A stretch of 64,000 nt of DNA from Mycobacterium sp. DL440 (GTDB taxonomy: Bacteria; Actinomycetota; Actinomycetes; Mycobacteriales; Mycobacteriaceae): the NCBI RefSeq assembly GCF_011745145.1, contig NZ_CP050191.1, forward strand, positions 5,720,473-5,784,472. The letters run 5' to 3'. The translations under genes were made by a program, and so were the position numbers. How positions within the stretch are numbered: the first letter of the stretch is position 1; each line of letters opens with the position of its first letter. This document shows, piece by piece, positions 43,958 through 54,303 of the stretch. The notes under the pieces were generated by a model. The model had not been told where the DNA came from. It was given only the letters and a program-made list of their open reading frames with translations, and did not search any database.

Positions 43958-44316
43958 ACCGGTCGCAGGAGCTTTCGCTGGCATGGGATTTGGTGGACTC
44001 AGCGACACAATATGTTCGCCCCGATACACGCGCGTGGTTGTGCGCACACATCGGTGCCGGGGAGCTGGACACTGCCATTCGAACGGTTCTGCCGCGCCTT
44101 GCGGCTCACAAGGCCGAGCTGCCGGAGGGAGTTGTCGTCGGTCTGCAGGAATGGCTGCGAGGGTACGAGGGCAGCGCGAGTGAGGATGCACTGCGCGTGC
44201 TCGTCGCTCAGCTCAGGGTGTCGGCACCCACCACCGAATGCCAGTGCGTGAATCGCCCCTCCCTATCACGGATGACTGTGGTACGAGCACTCACACGTCC
44301 GACCCGTCGGACGTAG
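43954..44316 (+). CDS. Small helical protein (120 aa), conserved-looking hypothetical
   Basis: From GTG at 43954 the protein is mainly amphipathic helices: 'SQELSLAWDLVDSATQYVRPDTRAWLCAHIGAGELDTAIRTVLPRLAAHKAELP' (spread over residues 4-56) and 'GLQEWLRGYEGSASEDALRVLVAQLRV', then a polar tail. I recall similar short mycobacterial hypothetical proteins with an 'LCAHIGAGE' type centre, but no function. The frame is open 216 bases upstream, so the start is uncertain; the 39-residue frame ending in GTGA suggests translational coupling. Confidence 0.5.
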   Translation: MNRSQELSLAWDLVDSATQYVRPDTRAWLCAHIGAGELDTAIRTVLPRLAAHKAELPEGVVVGLQEWLRGYEGSASEDALRVLVAQLRVSAPTTECQCVNRPSLSRMTVVRALTRPTRRT

Positions 44317-44597
44317 TGCGGGCATTCCTGAGTGACGCACAGATACCTAGCCATGAGCTGCGCTTTGGTGGGCGCATATCACGACAAACTCTTATGTCAG
44401 AGTGTCACCGGTTACAGCGCCGAGCGCCGTTTCAACGATTGCCGGCTCGGCCAACTGGAAGCTCGTCTGCATGCATTCCCCTGGGCCCCTGACCACTTCG
44501 CCGCTGTACTCCCGTGAACCTGTAGAAGCTCGATACCAGCCGCTGGCTGTTGTCTAGTGCATCGAAAGGTTGTGGAGCCGGTGGCTCACTCCGCGGT

Positions 44598-44852
44598 TTA
44601 TCCCGGTAGACCTTGCTCCTCCGGGGGCAGCGGAGCCGGTCCTTTGATGCCAGGAACAGCCATGGGAATCTCGGGTTCCGGCGGTGGAGTGGTGGCCGTC
44701 ATCGTTGCTCCGGTCTGCATCGGAGACGACGGCCCGGAGCCGAGGAGCGAGGCACGGTGATCTTGTTGAGGACTCGCGGTCCCAAGCACACTCACAGCAA
44801 TAGCAGCAATTCCACCGATCGCTGCAGAGACTTTGACGCCGATTCTGGACAT
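44598..44852 (-). CDS. Small secreted Pro-rich protein (84 aa)
   Basis: ATG at 44852 opens an 84-residue frame with a signal-peptide-like N-terminus ('MSRIGVKVSAAIGGIAAIAV', then 'LGTASPQQ') and a Pro/Thr-rich mature part ending 'VPGIKGPAPLPPEEQGLPG'. I recall similar short exported mycobacterial proteins with this 'GPAPLPxEEQ' ending; their role is unknown. A strongly AT-rich inverted repeat (44871-44891) lies just upstream, probably part of its promoter. Confidence 0.6.
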   Translation of the reverse strand: MSRIGVKVSAAIGGIAAIAVSVLGTASPQQDHRASLLGSGPSSPMQTGATMTATTPPPEPEIPMAVPGIKGPAPLPPEEQGLPG

Positions 44853-44870
44853 GTCGCACCAGTCCTTGCA

Positions 44871-44891
44871 ATATATAGTATGTCTATATAT
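44871..44891. promoter_or_regulatory. AT-rich inverted repeat upstream of the small secreted protein
   Basis: ATATATAG (44871-44878) and CTATATAT (44884-44891) around TATGT: an 8-bp perfect inverted repeat, 19 bases before the leftward ATG at 44852. The AT content is unusual for this genome, so a promoter/operator is likely. Confidence 0.45.
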
Positions 44892-45699
44892 ATCGTGAAA
44901 CGTTCCGGTGCAGGCGTCTATTCCCAATGGGGACCCAGATCGTTGATCGATCGCTGCTGTCGCTGAGTGTGGAAACGGTCGCGGTGACACTTGCCGAGGT
45001 CGTGTTGTGCAGCGATCTCGGTGCGCGTGATTCGACTAACTACATCGCGAATTGAGGATGTCCTCGAGCGCAAGTCGGACTATGGCGGAACTGCGGCCAT
45101 GCTGTGGTCCCGCACCAGGGACACACGTCCTGCGCTGCCAAAATAGCAACCACCTTGCGCCTTGCGTGCTCTCCGCGGAGGCCTTGCAGGCCGACATGCC
45201 TAGCGGCCGAAGTTAACTCGGCGAATCGACTGCACCAGTCGATTCTGAGAAGGGTCTATTGCCTGACTCTGGGGCGTGGGTACGCACCTCCTGCACGTCG
45301 CAGTCCGACGAAGGCGTGATTATCGGCGCGATATATTCGGGAGTTATCGGCGTTCATGTTCACCAGCAAAGGACGCAACTTGAGCTGGCACGGGACCGGC
45401 TACCTGCGGTCGGGCAAGCTACGGCCCGATTCATCGAGTGACGAAATCGACCTCGGCACTTTTCACAGCTTTGTCCTCTCGCCCAGGCCCAGCCGTCAGC
45501 GATTTGGCGGCCGGATGGATCGGGGTCTACTTGATCCCGATGATTCCGTTCGAGAACGACACCGGTACCGACTGATCTAGCGAGGCCCCCGAGTCTGCGG
45601 AGCAACCGGGTCGATGACAGCGACCTTCCCCGTTGCCAGGCGCAATCTGCGAAGAATTGACCGTCGAACAGGGGCGCGATTTGTTTCGATCTGGCATTT
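44892..45699. other. Gene-poor stretch before the Wadjet operon
   Basis: About 800 bases without a convincing gene. Short frames on both strands lack ribosome sites and typical residue composition. A direct repeat TTATCGGCG (45320-45328 and 45344-45352, 24 bases apart) is the only structure noted; it lies ~350 bases before jetA. The region could hold the jet promoter or be remnant DNA of the island's acquisition. Confidence 0.5.
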
Positions 45700-47199
45700 G
45701 TGTCAGACCTCGCCGCCATGATGTTGGGAAGCAGATGGCTGAGGAGGGGCCCGCTGGTGAATGCGACGTTAGACGAACTGTTTACTCAGAACGAGGAGCT
45801 CCAGCGGTCGCGTGCTGTGCGGCTGCTAGCGGCGAAGAACTTGGCTCCGTACGTCACGTTGATGGAGCGTCACCTCGACCACAGCATCAAGGTTGCTGAA
45901 TCGGAGCTGGTTGCCCGCCTGGGGCAGGACATGGCTGGTGTCGGGCTCGGCGAGATGCCGCCGCTCAATTTGATCAAGAGTTGGGCGAGCGACGGGTGGC
46001 TCAACCGGGTGTCTGACGGAGCTGGCGCCGGCGCGCAAAACGTGTGCTCACTGACCGAGGACGCACGCAGCGCACTGGCATTCCTGCGGCGGCTGCGGCG
46101 AGAGGACACCGTGGCCACCGGCGGGTCGATCATGGCGATCGAAGCGGGACTCAAACGTGTAGCGGGACAACTCGATGACGACCCACAGCGGGTCAAAGAC
46201 GAGATTGAGGCACAGATTGTGCACCTGTATGAGCAGCTTGACGAGCTGGCTGACGGAAGCCGCCCAGAACCGGACCTGGTTAACCTTGAGGATGAGGCAA
46301 GGTTGATCGCCTTCCAGATGGAGCAGGTGATCACCGATATCGTCCGCTATGGCAGTCGGCAGAATGAGATCACTACGGGGCTAATTGATACCGACGACTC
46401 GGATTCGGGGTTCCGAGAGCAGAGTCATCAGCTGTTTTCCGAGTACGGGGAACTGTTTGGGTCACGGGAGAAGGCGTCGTATGCCGAGTTCACCCGGTTG
46501 GTCCAGGACCCCGACAAGCGGGCGCGGCTACGCGGCGATATCGCGCTGGTGGTAGAGCATCTGCCGCAGCTTGATATCGGTCTGCGCGAGGTCATGACGA
46601 ATTTCTTCCGGTTGGTGTCGGCGCAGATCGCCGAAGTGTCGCGCATCGAACAGCGGTGTGCGCTGCGGATCAAGCGATTCTTCGCGGCAGGTACTGCCGA
46701 GCAGGCGCGCGGCGTTGCTCGCCAGCTCAACGAGGCGATCCTCAGTGGACACGCATTGCTGCGCAAGTCGGTGGTGGATTCGCCGATTGATGTGCAGTTG
46801 CCGGTGGGCCGCTCTGCCGTATCGTCAATTGGCGCATCGACGTTCGACATCAAAGATCTGCGTCCGCCGAAGGCCGCGGTAGAGGCCCCCTCAGTGGTCG
46901 ACGTCAGTCAGTTCGCTGCCTTGGCGACCAGGGTGGATATGGCCGAGCTCGCCCGCCTGGTGAACACCGCGGTAGCTGTGGGACCGGTATCCCTTCCGGA
47001 GATGATTGGGATGGTCGATGCTCCGTACTTAGGTGATGTCGTAGTGCTCTGGGCGATGGCCCGAAAGCAGGACCGTACCGAAGAGGTATTCGGAGTCCGA
47101 GTCCGGTTCAAGTCGATCGATGGCCGCGACCGTGCGGTGTCGGTTCCGCCGCTGGTCTTCACCGAACCTGTTGCGGTGGCTGAGGGGATCGAGCCATGA
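45700..47199 (+). CDS. jetA: Wadjet JetA / MksF-like protein (DUF3375)
   Basis: A 499-residue DUF3375-type protein: winged-helix and helical N-terminal region ('[20 protein letters not shown]'), a long coiled-coil middle (~residues 140-330, '[17 protein letters not shown]', '[28 protein letters not shown]') and a beta-rich C-terminus. In Wadjet it is the kleisin-like subunit that links the JetC ATPase heads. First gene of the operon jetA-jetB-jetC-jetD; its stop overlaps the jetB ATG. GTG at 45700 is used; ATG at 45718 is possible. Confidence 0.88.
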   Translation: MSDLAAMMLGSRWLRRGPLVNATLDELFTQNEELQRSRAVRLLAAKNLAPYVTLMERHLDHSIKVAESELVARLGQDMAGVGLGEMPPLNLIKSWASDGWLNRVSDGAGAGAQNVCSLTEDARSALAFLRRLRREDTVATGGSIMAIEAGLKRVAGQLDDDPQRVKDEIEAQIVHLYEQLDELADGSRPEPDLVNLEDEARLIAFQMEQVITDIVRYGSRQNEITTGLIDTDDSDSGFREQSHQLFSEYGELFGSREKASYAEFTRLVQDPDKRARLRGDIALVVEHLPQLDIGLREVMTNFFRLVSAQIAEVSRIEQRCALRIKRFFAAGTAEQARGVARQLNEAILSGHALLRKSVVDSPIDVQLPVGRSAVSSIGASTFDIKDLRPPKAAVEAPSVVDVSQFAALATRVDMAELARLVNTAVAVGPVSLPEMIGMVDAPYLGDVVVLWAMARKQDRTEEVFGVRVRFKSIDGRDRAVSVPPLVFTEPVAVAEGIEP

Positions 47200-47933
47200 C
47201 CCTTATGGACGGCTTTGGCTTCGACGATCTCCCCGAGGTTGATCTGATGGCACCGGCTGCGCTGCCGGGCATGCGGGCGCCGCGGTTCGAGGACGACAGC
47301 AGTGAGCTGCCCGACAAAGCATGCTGGGCTCTGCAGAATCTGCTGACGCGCCGCTACCTGACCAAGGAGGCCAATCGCGAACCGTGGGCATGGATGATGG
47401 AGCACCGCAAAGTCATTGCCTCACGGGTCTCCGAATTGGACCTGCGGTTGAGGATCGCGGAGGACCTGGAGGTCGCCTACCTGGAACCAGCGGTGATGGA
47501 GAATCCCGCCACATACAGCCGCAAGGTGCTTCGCCGCGAGCCGTTGGGCACCTACGCCTCCATCATCGCCCTGCACCTGGCCAAAATCTCCCGGACCTCA
47601 CACGACGAGCACGTCTTGATCAGCCGTGACGATATCCACGAACTGTTTGCCAACGTCAGCCACGGCGTCGACCGCGATGAAGCTATGATGGGCGGTCGCA
47701 TCGACGAGGCCATCAAACGTCTAGCTAAAGCAGAGATGCTCATGCCGAGCCGCAACGACGAATACAGCTACACGATCAGCCCCATAGTCCTGGCCATCAT
47801 GTCCGCCCAAATGATCGAAGCGCTCCAGCGTTCCTACGACCAACTCCTGCGCGGCGACGGTGACGACGGCAGCGGTGATGTGACCTCGCTTGAGGTCGTT
47901 GAGGAGCAAGAGGACCTCGATGACAACGAATAA
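47196..47933 (+). CDS. jetB: Wadjet JetB / MksE-like protein (DUF4194)
   Basis: A 245-residue protein of the DUF4194/MksE type: paired winged-helix-like segments ('[26 protein letters not shown]', '[20 protein letters not shown]' region) and an acidic C-terminal tail ('[13 protein letters not shown]'). It binds the JetA kleisin in the condensin-like complex. Start overlaps the jetA stop (ATGA), and the jetC start lies 14 bases inside its 3' end, so the three are strongly coupled. Confidence 0.86.
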   Translation: MTLMDGFGFDDLPEVDLMAPAALPGMRAPRFEDDSSELPDKACWALQNLLTRRYLTKEANREPWAWMMEHRKVIASRVSELDLRLRIAEDLEVAYLEPAVMENPATYSRKVLRREPLGTYASIIALHLAKISRTSHDEHVLISRDDIHELFANVSHGVDRDEAMMGGRIDEAIKRLAKAEMLMPSRNDEYSYTISPIVLAIMSAQMIEALQRSYDQLLRGDGDDGSGDVTSLEVVEEQEDLDDNE

Positions 47934-50900
47934 TGCTGTGGGCAAGCAGTTTTGGCTGTCACGACTACAAATCATCAACTGGGGTGTCTTCGACGACTAC
48001 CACACCATGGCGTTCACGAGGTACGGGACGTTGATCACCGGTCAATCAGGAACTGGCAAGTCATCGCTACTGGATGCGATCTCATTGGCGTTTTTGTCCT
48101 CAGCTCGGCGAAACTTCAATGCCTCCAGCGACACCACCGCCGCAGGATCTGGCCTGGGAAAGCGCACCGTCGACAAATACGTGCGAGGGCTGTGGGGAGA
48201 GCTGAAAAACCCCGGCGAAAGAGCTAAACAGATGTACCTGCGCGGGACGGGCGCCGCCTGGTCGGCGATCGCGATCACCTACAGCGGCACAGACGGGTCC
48301 ACCGTGACCGGCCTGGTCCTCAAATGGCTTGCAGCAGGAACGGACACCGATTCATCGAGCCGCTGGTTCCTCATTCACGACGCTCCCGACATCCGCACCT
48401 TGTGCAATACTTGGGCCACCCGCAACTACTCGTCAGCGGTCTTCGAGGGCGCCGGATGGAAACCGTTCAAACACGAACGCCCATACCTCGATCAGCTGTA
48501 TGCCATCATCGGTATCCAAGGATCAGCCGCCGCCCAGCAGCTACTCGGCAAAGCGAAATCACTCAAAAGCGTAGGTGGACTGGAACAATTCGTCCGCGAG
48601 TATATGCTCGACGAACCCGAATCCTTGACCGGTGTCGCTGACGCCCTCGGTCAGATCACGCCGCTCGTCGAAGCCCGCAACGCCCTGGCGGTCGTGACCC
48701 GGCAACGCAATACTCTTGGGGACATCGAACAGATTCAACTTACGTATGCCGGCGATGCCGCCCAATTAGCCGCTGTCGACGTTGTCGACCCGCAGATGGT
48801 GCGCGCATGGATCGACCACCAGCGCCTGGCGCAGGCCCGCCCGGAAATCGATAGCCTCACCGACGAGATCAACCGTCTCGGCGCAGAGCGCGACACTCTG
48901 ATAACAGAGCAGGATGAGCTCACCGGCAAGCGCGACGAACTCATGGCGCGAATTAACCAGGTAAACAGGGACTTAGCGCCTCTCAAAATTGAGATCGCCC
49001 GAGCCAAAAAGGATTCCGAACAAGTCGACGCCTTGCGCGCACGCTACGACACACTGTTGGACGAACTGGGCTATTCCGAGCTTCAGGTGGAGAACGCTGC
49101 GGACTTTGAGACCATGCGGGCCGATAGCCAGACCGAGACAATCAGGATCAACAATGAACTGACGGTGGGACGGGACCCATATCTCCGGGCTGCAGGCTTG
49201 TTATCGCTTGCGCGCGAACGGCTCTCGGCGGTGTCGGACGAACTTGTGGCCGCTGAGCGGGCCACCACATCAGTGCCCCACGACGAAGATCGCATGCGGG
49301 CGATGATCACCGCCGACTTGGGAGTCTCGGCCAAGCATCTGCCATATGTGTGTGAATTACTCGACCTGCGGCCCGGCCAGGAACGTTGGCGTAAAGCAGT
49401 GGAGAAAGTGTTGCGGCCCACCGGACTGTGTCTCTTGGTCCCCGACCGCTTTCACCACCGGGTTCTGCAGTTCGTCAACGCTCACCACATGGGTGGACTG
49501 CTGCAGATCGAGCGTGTCAGCGCCGACACACTCGCACGGACGCCCGATCCTGGATCGCTGGCCGAATGCCTCAAACTCGCCGACACCCGGAACGAATGTT
49601 CCACCACCGCAAACAATCTCATAACGCGAGTCGGCGATTACATTCGTGTGGACAGGACCGAGGATTTCAGTCGGCATCGCCGGGCCGTCACCGACCAAGG
49701 ACTGCGCCAAGAAAACGAACGCCGCGCAGTCAAAGACGACCGCCGCGAACTGCGACTGTCCGAATACATCTTCCGCGGCGACCCCGAAGAAAAGCGGGCC
49801 GCCCTGCGGGCTGAACGCCAACAAGCACTTACGGACCTGGATGATGCCACCGATGCAATGACCACGATGGACACCGACCGCGAGCGACTGAACGCCGAGG
49901 CGCGCCGCTGGAGCACGCTCTACGACGACTTCCAGCATTGGAGCCTGATCGACACCGATGCCGCCGACGCGGAAGTCCAACGGCTCGAAGTGCAACTCAC
50001 CACGCTGATGCAGCAGAATCCGGACCTGCAAGCACTACAGGACCAGTCAGAGGAATACCGCAAGCAGGTCAATGCACGCAACGGTTGCATCGGTGTTCTG
50101 GACAACCGAATCGAAGCTCATGACGAGCGCCGCACCGCATTGTTGCGCGTGCTCGAACATGTCAAACCCGCTGAGCTGGGCGCGCATTCGCGTGCTTGCA
50201 TCGAATCGTACGTGCAGCAGGTTCCGCTGACCCTTGATGTGCTGACACCAGAGCCTTACCGCCACGAACTGTGGCGGCAGATCGAAAAAGAGCAGGCGCT
50301 GCTGCGGGAAAGCGTCGCGCGCTCGCGCAGGGATCTGAGCAGAATCCTGACCACCTTCGACCGGGACTTTCCCGAGGCCATACCGAACAACGGTGACAAC
50401 TTCGACGAGAGGGTGCACGACTACGTCGAGTTGTGCCGGCGGATCGACAGTCGGGACCTGCCCAGCGCACACGAACGGATGCTGCGCCTGATCACCGAGC
50501 AGGCTCCCACCGCGGTGCTACGGCTCTACCAGATGGCCGAGGAGGAGGCGCACCGCATCGAAGACCAGATCGCCCGCGTCAATATCGGTTTGGGTGCAGT
50601 CGACTTCAACCGCGGGACGCGGTTGACGCTGCGCGCTGACCCCAAACCGCTTCAAGCGGTCGCCGAACTCAAAGAACGGGCCCGCGGCATCTCGTCGCGG
50701 ATCTCTGACGTCGCGGCGCAGGACCGCAAGGCCGTTCATGACCAGTATCAGGACATTCTTGACCTGCGAAACCTGTTGGCCTCCGAGACCGCTGAAACCC
50801 GGCAATGGACCCGCGATGCCCTCGATGTGCGCAACCGGTTCGTGCTGTATTGCGAGGAAAGCGACGCAATCACGGGGACGCCGATCCGCACCTACAGCAA

Positions 50901-51288
50901 CGCGGGTGCCAATTCGGGTGGGGAACAAGAGAAACTGATGGCGTTCTGCTTGGCGGGGGCGTTGAGCTACAACCTGGCCGACGCCGAAGTCGGCGACAAT
51001 CGACCAGTGTTCTCGCAGTTGATGCTCGATGAAGCGTTTTCCAAGTCCGACCCGCAGTTCGCCCAGCAGGCCCTCTCGGCCCTCCGCAAGTTCGGTTTTC
51101 AATTGGTTATTGTGGCGACCGTACAGAACAGCACCACCATCCAGCCCTACATCGACAGCGTGATCATGGTGGCCAAAGACGACCGCCCTGGCGCGCGGCC
51201 AGTGGCGTCGACCAAGGTGCTCACCATCGAAGACTTCGCAAACATCGAACCGACCGCCGCCGCCGTGCCCGCGCGGGCGACCTCGTAA
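47920..51288 (+). CDS. jetC: Wadjet JetC / MksB SMC-like ATPase
   Basis: A 1122-residue SMC/MukB-like ATPase. Walker A 'GQSGTGKSS' at 41-49; long coiled coils (~290-430 and ~610-960) around a hinge region; ABC signature 'SGGEQEK' at ~999-1005; Walker B 'LMLDEAF' with Asp1037-Glu1038. With JetA and JetB it forms a loop-extruding motor that recognises small circular DNA. The M. smegmatis relative (EptC) reduces plasmid transformation. ATG at 47920 is used, inside the end of jetB; an in-frame upstream start is not needed. Confidence 0.93.
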   Translation: MTTNNAVGKQFWLSRLQIINWGVFDDYHTMAFTRYGTLITGQSGTGKSSLLDAISLAFLSSARRNFNASSDTTAAGSGLGKRTVDKYVRGLWGELKNPGERAKQMYLRGTGAAWSAIAITYSGTDGSTVTGLVLKWLAAGTDTDSSSRWFLIHDAPDIRTLCNTWATRNYSSAVFEGAGWKPFKHERPYLDQLYAIIGIQGSAAAQQLLGKAKSLKSVGGLEQFVREYMLDEPESLTGVADALGQITPLVEARNALAVVTRQRNTLGDIEQIQLTYAGDAAQLAAVDVVDPQMVRAWIDHQRLAQARPEIDSLTDEINRLGAERDTLITEQDELTGKRDELMARINQVNRDLAPLKIEIARAKKDSEQVDALRARYDTLLDELGYSELQVENAADFETMRADSQTETIRINNELTVGRDPYLRAAGLLSLARERLSAVSDELVAAERATTSVPHDEDRMRAMITADLGVSAKHLPYVCELLDLRPGQERWRKAVEKVLRPTGLCLLVPDRFHHRVLQFVNAHHMGGLLQIERVSADTLARTPDPGSLAECLKLADTRNECSTTANNLITRVGDYIRVDRTEDFSRHRRAVTDQGLRQENERRAVKDDRRELRLSEYIFRGDPEEKRAALRAERQQALTDLDDATDAMTTMDTDRERLNAEARRWSTLYDDFQHWSLIDTDAADAEVQRLEVQLTTLMQQNPDLQALQDQSEEYRKQVNARNGCIGVLDNRIEAHDERRTALLRVLEHVKPAELGAHSRACIESYVQQVPLTLDVLTPEPYRHELWRQIEKEQALLRESVARSRRDLSRILTTFDRDFPEAIPNNGDNFDERVHDYVELCRRIDSRDLPSAHERMLRLITEQAPTAVLRLYQMAEEEAHRIEDQIARVNIGLGAVDFNRGTRLTLRADPKPLQAVAELKERARGISSRISDVAAQDRKAVHDQYQDILDLRNLLASETAETRQWTRDALDVRNRFVLYCEESDAITGTPIRTYSNAGANSGGEQEKLMAFCLAGALSYNLADAEVGDNRPVFSQLMLDEAFSKSDPQFAQQALSALRKFGFQLVIVATVQNSTTIQPYIDSVIMVAKDDRPGARPVASTKVLTIEDFANIEPTAAAVPARATS

Positions 51289-51293
51289 GACCC

Positions 51294-52535
51294 ATGCTCA
51301 CCGTCGAGGACGCCATCGCCGAGGTCATCGAGATATGCCGCGGCAAGATGTTGGCATGGGCACGAGGATTGGGCCTGGGGCCCTTATGCATCGCTCTCCG
51401 TCCGCCAAAAAAGCTGCATACCAACGAAGAGACCGTCACCGCGCAACAGGTGTGGGCGACATGGCGGTTAGCCATAGAGGCCGGAATGCCTGGTGAGGTC
51501 ACCCCGGTGCGCCGCGCAACCCCGCACAAGCTCAACACGGTAGAACTTGCCAGCAAGTGGGAGCTGCCAATCGACGCGGCGTGGAACTACTGCCCCGAGT
51601 TGCATAACGAATACCTCTCTGCCGGCGCGCGATTCAGACAAGCCGCCGATCATCCGGCCATAATCTGGGGATCAGCCTCTGAAATTCCGGATGGCGCTGC
51701 CACAAAGATTGCTGCGCTCGCGGAGGAGGATTGGGCGCATGCCTTGGAAGTGATCAACCGGCTTGCTGCCGGGCCAGGGCAAGCGATGATGGTGCGCCAA
51801 CTGGCCGTGCCGGGAGTGCACAGCAAGTGGATCGAACAAAACGCCTCCCTGCTGTGCACATTGATCGGCCTGACCAAGGCGGGCCCAGACGACGGAACGC
51901 CACTGGAACGGCTACTGCGGCAAGTCGGTATCCAGGCTAAAGAGGCACCGATACATATCGCGCTGCGCTGCCCCAAACTACGTGCGACCGCCGCACAGCT
52001 AGCGGCGTTCCACGCCTCAATTCGGGCGCTCAACAATTCGACGATCGACCCGCCGGTACTGCTCATTATCGAGAATGACGAACTCGGCTACACAATCACC
52101 GCAGATATCGACGGTCTCGTCATCATCCACGGCCTCGGCGCCGCCGCGCCGCTACTAGCGGGCCTCAACTGGTGTCACACTGCGCGAGTCTTGTACTGGG
52201 GTGACATCGACCGAGCGGGACTGTCCATCCTGGCGACCCTGCGCCGTGCCGGTATCAAGGCAACCTCAGTGCTCATGGATCCCGACACCTTGGACAGATT
52301 CGATGACCAAGCCCACAACACCCGAAGCCAAAAAGGCAGCCTGGACGTGCCCGTCGAACTCACCGAGACCGAACGCATGCTTTACCAACAACTTAACGAG
52401 CATTACCAGGCAGACGGGGTTGACTGGCAACTCGAGCAGGAGGCGCTTGATCCGCAATACGCTCTCGACGTAATCGCCGCCGCTGCGGAGCATGCACTTG
52501 GCGAGAACAAAGCCTCGGGCGAGCAGAACTGCTGA
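51294..52535 (+). CDS. jetD: Wadjet JetD, Toprim-like nuclease (DUF3322/DUF2220)
   Basis: A 413-residue protein with an N-terminal DUF3322-like region and a C-terminal Toprim-type domain. Catalytic-type residues: Glu in 'LLIIENDELGY' (~Glu260), the Asp-x-Asp pair in 'LYWGDIDRAGLSIL' (~Asp304 and Asp306), and an acidic end 'EQEALDP'. In Wadjet, JetD is the nuclease that cuts the DNA trapped by JetABC. It starts 5 bases after jetC, completing the operon, and ends 19 bases before the stop of a convergent gene. Confidence 0.9.
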   Translation: MLTVEDAIAEVIEICRGKMLAWARGLGLGPLCIALRPPKKLHTNEETVTAQQVWATWRLAIEAGMPGEVTPVRRATPHKLNTVELASKWELPIDAAWNYCPELHNEYLSAGARFRQAADHPAIIWGSASEIPDGAATKIAALAEEDWAHALEVINRLAAGPGQAMMVRQLAVPGVHSKWIEQNASLLCTLIGLTKAGPDDGTPLERLLRQVGIQAKEAPIHIALRCPKLRATAAQLAAFHASIRALNNSTIDPPVLLIIENDELGYTITADIDGLVIIHGLGAAAPLLAGLNWCHTARVLYWGDIDRAGLSILATLRRAGIKATSVLMDPDTLDRFDDQAHNTRSQKGSLDVPVELTETERMLYQQLNEHYQADGVDWQLEQEALDPQYALDVIAAAAEHALGENKASGEQNC

Positions 52536-52553
52536 CGACGGAAACATCGTCGC

Positions 52554-53171
52554 TCAGGGCGACGGCACTAGCATGAGGCTCTTTGCGATCTGCCATGCCG
52601 CAGCGAGATTTTCGGCACGGTTGCGCCCGGTGACTTCGCCGAGATGTCGGCTGAACCGGCGATCGTTTGGACTGCCATCGTAGTGCTGCATAGATCTGGT
52701 TGTATCTGAGCTGCAGGACCACTCGTCCAAGTGCAGGTTGATCGGCGATAACCACTCGTCGATGTCGGCCGCTGGCGGCGGTGTCGGCGCGCTGAAAGTA
52801 CTGGATTGCTGTTGTCCGGTCCCGAACAACTCACAGCGCTCCTGGTCGGTCAGCAGCGGGATAGCTTCCAGGTCGCTGTCGGTAAACCCGGCCTCAGGGA
52901 GTTGCTCAAGAACATGGGCAACCAGTCGAGGCTCCTCTAGTGCTACACCGGACCGGTCGCCATAGACGCGGCCGGTCTCGTTGAGGATTCGGAACATCGT
53001 GCGGTAGTGGTAATCCGACAAGTGGCCGCGATCGCACCAGGGGCAGCCCTGATGCGCTGCAGCAGAGTCGAGTTCGTCGGACAAGGCGCCAGACGGGTTG
53101 TGAGCTGCTCGATCTTCGTTGCTGTTGACGCCGTCAGCTGCCGTATCCGGATGAATGTCAGCTGTCGACAA
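52554..53171 (-). CDS. Unrecognised protein linked to DarTG (205 aa, CxxC motif)
   Basis: A 205-residue protein with an Asp/Asn-rich N-terminus, then 'GCPWCDRGHLSDYHYRTMFRIL' (split; Cys43, Cys46, His50, His55), which could bind zinc, and two helical parts further on ('EEPRLVAHVLEQL', 'FSRHLGEVTGRNRAENLAAAWQIAKSLM'). No family is recognised. Its ATG lies 14 bases inside the 3' end of darG, so it is co-translated with the antitoxin; it is the last gene of the darT-darG-this operon. A role in the toxin-antitoxin system or an add-on defence function is inferred. Confidence 0.7.
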   Translation of the reverse strand: MSTADIHPDTAADGVNSNEDRAAHNPSGALSDELDSAAAHQGCPWCDRGHLSDYHYRTMFRILNETGRVYGDRSGVALEEPRLVAHVLEQLPEAGFTDSDLEAIPLLTDQERCELFGTGQQQSSTFSAPTPPPAADIDEWLSPINLHLDEWSCSSDTTRSMQHYDGSPNDRRFSRHLGEVTGRNRAENLAAAWQIAKSLMLVPSP

Positions 53172-54303
53172 GCTCGTCGACCATTTCGGCGGCTTCGTCG
53201 TCGAGTTCGACGTCGAGCCAGCCTCGTAGGCCCAGGACCGCGAGTGCGTCGACGATGTCGCTGCGTTCGACTTTTGGGGTTCGGCGGATCTTCCATTGCT
53301 CGACTGAGGTGATTACTTCGCTGGCTGTTGGTCGGCGGCCGTATTCGTCGGCCAGGGCGGCGGCGGTGAAGTGGACGGTGGCGGCGACTTCGGCGGTTTT
53401 GGTGTTCATGCGTGCCATCAGGTCGACAGTGCGATCGACGGCGGCGCGCCATTGCTCCATGCGGTCGCGGTAGCTGGTGACGGCGTCGCGGTAGGTGGGG
53501 CCGACGCGGACGATGAACATGTTGCCGGCTTGCTGTTCGATGGCGAGTCCGTTGTTTTGCAGCCTGGCGAGGTGGCGTTTGAGGGTCGGCGCGAAGGGGC
53601 CGTAGCTGTCTTTTTGGAAGTCCAGGCCGGTTGGGATGCCGGTTTGGGAGGCGAAGTAGACGAGCTTTTGGAACATGATGCGCCCGACTGGCCAGTGGTG
53701 TTCTTGGCGCTGGAGGCGGTCGAGGATCGCGACGACGGCGACCCATTCGGGGGGCACGTAGCGGTCAGGTACGTCTGGGTCGGCGGGGTCGGCGGCGGGG
53801 TGGTCGAGGTCGAGGGCGAGCTGCTCGACGTCGGGTGATTCGCCGTGGGGGACGTAGAGATCGACGGGGATGTCGAGCTGCTGCAGATAGCGCATCAGCG
53901 TGGGGCCGACGACTTTCCATTCGAGCTGGCCGTTGCCGCATCCGAGTGGCGGGACCGCGAGGGAGGTGACGCCCCATTCTTTGTAGTGGGCCTGCAGGTA
54001 TTGGAGGCCTTCGACGATGTCTTGCAGGCGGCTCACGGCGCGCCAGTGGCCTTTGGTCGGGAAGTTGATGATGAGGTGGTCGTCGGCTTTGTATGGGTAG
54101 GGGCGGCCGAGTTGCACTTCTTTGCGGTCGCAGCGGGCGACGTAGTCCTTGAACATGTCGGGGTAGCGCTTTTTGAATGCGAGGGCGACGCCTTTGCCCA
54201 TCACTCCGACGCAGTTGACGGTGTTGACGATGGTTTGTGCGGGTGAGTCCAGGACGTTGCCGGTCACCAGGCGGACGTTGGAACGGTCATCCGAAGAAGA
54301 CAT
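53158..54303 (-). CDS. darG: DarG antitoxin (macrodomain DNA ADP-ribosylglycohydrolase)
   Basis: A 381-residue antitoxin. The N-terminal macrodomain (~8-165) has the hallmark 'VNTVNCVGVMGKGVALAFKKRYP' (split; Asn30 and the Gly-rich loop bind ADP-ribose) and 'SLAVPPLGCGNGQLEW'. The C-terminal part (~205-380, 'FQKLVYFASQTGIPTGLDF', 'DSYGPFAPTLKRHL') matches the toxin-binding region of M. tuberculosis DarG (Rv0060). It removes ADP-ribose from DNA and neutralises DarT. The start overlaps the darT 3' end by 17 bases; its own end overlaps the next gene by 14. Confidence 0.9.
   Translation of the reverse strand: MSSSDDRSNVRLVTGNVLDSPAQTIVNTVNCVGVMGKGVALAFKKRYPDMFKDYVARCDRKEVQLGRPYPYKADDHLIINFPTKGHWRAVSRLQDIVEGLQYLQAHYKEWGVTSLAVPPLGCGNGQLEWKVVGPTLMRYLQQLDIPVDLYVPHGESPDVEQLALDLDHPAADPADPDVPDRYVPPEWVAVVAILDRLQRQEHHWPVGRIMFQKLVYFASQTGIPTGLDFQKDSYGPFAPTLKRHLARLQNNGLAIEQQAGNMFIVRVGPTYRDAVTSYRDRMEQWRAAVDRTVDLMARMNTKTAEVAATVHFTAAALADEYGRRPTASEVITSVEQWKIRRTPKVERSDIVDALAVLGLRGWLDVELDDEAAEMVDELVDS

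Noticed and set aside
44332..44517. 61-residue frame on the plus strand
   Set aside because: No ribosome site or recognisable content; likely fortuitous.
45104..45719. Several short frames ahead of jetA (45104-45319 plus, 45356-45580 plus, 45360-45719 minus)
   Set aside because: No ribosome sites, overlapping on opposite strands, no family resemblance.
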